Below, piece after piece: positions 62,844 through 64,000 of a stretch of 64,000 nt of DNA. The position numbers and the translations under genes were made by a program. Position 1 is the stretch's first letter. Every line of letters starts with the position of its first letter. Below the pieces are notes generated by a model. The model was not told where the DNA came from. It saw only the letters and a program-made list of their open reading frames with translations, and did not search any database. Origin of the DNA: JBBSBL01 sp963735885. GTDB taxonomy: Bacteria > Actinomycetota > Thermoleophilia > Solirubrobacterales > Solirubrobacteraceae. The DNA lies in contig CAVTMP010000004.1 in assembly GCA_963735885.1 (NCBI GenBank), positions 942,833 to 1,006,832 on the forward strand, in the 5' to 3' direction.

Positions 62844-63289
62844 GATCCCAGTCTAGGGCCCTCCCCTGGCCCACGGGGTTCGCCGCAGCTGGCGGCCGTG
62901 ACTGCGCTGGCCTGCGGCTCCTGTTTCCCATCCAGGGGAAGCCAGGCGAGCTTCCCGGATCGACGCAGCGCGCAAGGGCGCCGGGATGCCGCCAACACCC
63001 TCGGCGACTCGCGGCGGTGACGGCGCTCGGCGCAGGTCGGCGACCCCCGGCGCTCGAGAGCGAGGCGTTCGTCGTCGCGACGGCGACGCCGAGCCACAGC
63101 TCGTCGGAGCGTTGCCGGGTCGTGTAGTTAGTGTCAGCACGTCTCGTAGTGCTATTTGGCGCCGCTCCCCGCGCGCACGCGGCCGACTTCCGGTCCGGGC
63201 TGCCGCGCATCCGGTTCCCTGCGCCGGGCCGGCGGCCCGGGGTCGTCCGGGCGCCCGGACGCCCGCACCTCACCGCGTCCCGTGGTCGG
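62844..63289. other. No gene recognised
   Basis: Both strands carry only Arg/Ala/Pro-rich shadow frames. A locally A/T-richer patch at 63120-63160 (GTGTAGTTAGTGTCAGC) could hold a promoter, but no gene start fits it convincingly. Confidence 0.4.
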
Positions 63290-63827
63290 TTACTCGCTCG
63301 CGGGTGCCTCGATCACCTCGGCGTCGACCGTCGCGACACCGAACCGCGCGAGGGCCCGCAGGTTCGCCTCAGCGTCCGCCGCGACGCCGTGATAGGTCGA
63401 CGCGCGCCCCGTCAACGGCAGGATCACCTTGTCGGCCTGCAGCGCCTTCGAGGTCGACAGGTTGCGCAGCGCGGAGGCGAGCGACGCCACGTCGCGCGGC
63501 GGCATCTCCCGGTCGTCGAGGCGGTCGAGCAGGTCGCGTTCCCGCTCGGCCGCGCGGTGCATGATCGCCCTCGCCTGCGCGACGGCCTCCTCCTCAAGCC
63601 TCGGCGCGACCTCCGCGACGATCTCCCGGTAGCGGCCGGCGATCGCGTCATCCCCGAGCCAACGACCAAGCGTGTCCCGACTCACCTCGACGCCCACGTC
63701 CCCGCAGCTCGCGCTCCGTCGCACGGCGATGGCCGCCGTTCACGGTCAGGCAGAGCAACGCCACCTCGACCTCCGCCGGCGCGTGGCGCCGCGTGCGCCG
63801 CCGCCCGCCGCGATCGTCGCCGCCCAT
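63290..63827 (-). CDS. Phage-type HTH protein (terminase small subunit-like), one inserted base
   Basis: ATG 63827 gives MGGDDRGGRRRTRRHAPAEV and EVALLCLTVNGGHRRATERE. Removing one base near 63703 continues into VEVSRDTLGRWLGDDAIAGR, an HTH with the tL..W motif, then RYREIVAEVAPRLEEEAVAQ, ARAIMHRAAERERDLLDRLD and SALRNLSTSKALQADKVILP with LTGR. The last block resembles the VSTSK...DKLL-L-GRP ending of phage small terminase-like proteins. About 180 residues. It would recognise DNA for packaging or regulate a mobile element. A 3'-proximal LPLTGRASTYHGVAADAEAN tail is intact. Confidence 0.5.
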
Positions 63828-63935
63828 GATCGTCGCCTCCGCACCCACCACCCCATGAGTGTCGTGACCCCGCCCGGCGCCCCCGTTTCCGCCGGCGCAC
63901 TACGACGAAAGCGCGGAGGCGCGCACCCCCTCACC

Positions 63936-64000
63936 ATGATCAAGAGCATCCGTGAGCGAGCCGCCGTCCGGAGCGAGCCGCCGTCTGGAGCTCGCCGCCG
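63936..64000 (+). CDS. Possible start of a gene continuing beyond the window
   Basis: ATG 63936 opens MIKSIRERAAVRSEPPSG and runs off the window end. No ribosome site is evident upstream (GCGCACCCCCTCACC). It is divergent from the phage-type HTH gene, and the intervening 108 bases could hold a shared promoter. Too short to identify. Confidence 0.2.
   Translation, partial: MIKSIRERAAVRSEPPSGARR

Noticed and set aside
62107..63154. CTCGTAGTGCTA occurring at 62107 and 63143 as a possible direct repeat or att site
   Set aside because: A shared 12-mer is expected by chance in 64 kb; flanks differ and neither copy matches the tRNA 3' end.

Overview
The window is very GC-rich, and its gene content and secreted-protein style point to an actinobacterium, most likely class Thermoleophilia (Solirubrobacter/Conexibacter-like). 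That placement is an inference: it rests on the base composition, the DGFGDETQDQC motif near 62.7 kb, the abundant secreted beta-rich proteins and the oxidase gene layout. No rRNA or marker gene is present to prove it. Many genes, especially at 1.9-14.3 kb, 25.5-26.5 kb and 37.5-40.8 kb, are cut by single-base indels, mostly insertions, while the intervening reading frames keep catalytic motifs. I read most of these as consensus errors, not true pseudogenes. Coordinates of frameshifted genes are therefore outer limits.

Layout. 0-2.2 kb: the end of a crotonase, a 30-codon ABC-ATPase remnant, a secreted protein, a Gly-rich lipoprotein and a zinc-ribbon protein. 2.2-3.9 kb: a glycosyltransferase. 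3.9-15.3 kb: a respiratory block with a cytochrome c-cupredoxin lipoprotein and two haem-copper oxidase operons. The first holds subunits II, I and III, a duplicated Usp-like protein, a 36-residue membrane peptide and CtaG. The second holds subunits II and I, haem O synthase and two tiny membrane proteins. 15.3-31.3 kb: acyl-CoA metabolism (crotonase, 3-hydroxyacyl-CoA dehydrogenase, acyl-CoA dehydrogenase, thiolase), a wax ester/diacylglycerol acyltransferase, an alcohol dehydrogenase, a thioredoxin reductase, PAP2 and flippase-like membrane proteins, and a hydrolase-adenylate cyclase fusion. 31.3-34.4 kb: rhodanese, Nudix, OsmC and DUF1015 proteins.

34.5-36.1 kb: tRNA-Pro followed by a truncated integrase and an HNH endonuclease, the scar of an integrated element. 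36.3-43.8 kb: secreted proteins, a stand-alone LigD-type polymerase, a large Het-C/PLAT/CARDB-like secreted protein, a cupin remnant, and a coupled J-domain/beta-propeller gene pair. 43.9-53.9 kb: HMG-CoA reductase, a RibD-like reductase, then a one-strand cluster of erythromycin esterase-like protein, phosphoribosyltransferase, dienelactone hydrolase, MBL-fold protein and acyltransferase, followed by an esterase, a cyclopropane synthase and a fatty acid desaturase. 54-60.6 kb: an aldehyde dehydrogenase, a glycoside hydrolase-like protein, tRNA-Arg with an adjoining VapBC module, a polytopic membrane protein, DUF4126 and an SDR. 60.7-64 kb: tRNA-His followed by a gene-poor stretch with a GAP-family membrane protein, a broken secreted protein and a phage-type HTH protein.

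The common themes are aerobic respiration, fatty acid and storage-lipid turnover, membrane lipid modification (cyclopropane, desaturase, acyltransferase, HMG-CoA reductase), and mobile-element scars at tRNA genes. Many genes have a TANNNT -10 element 5-7 bases before the start codon, which suggests frequent leaderless transcription.
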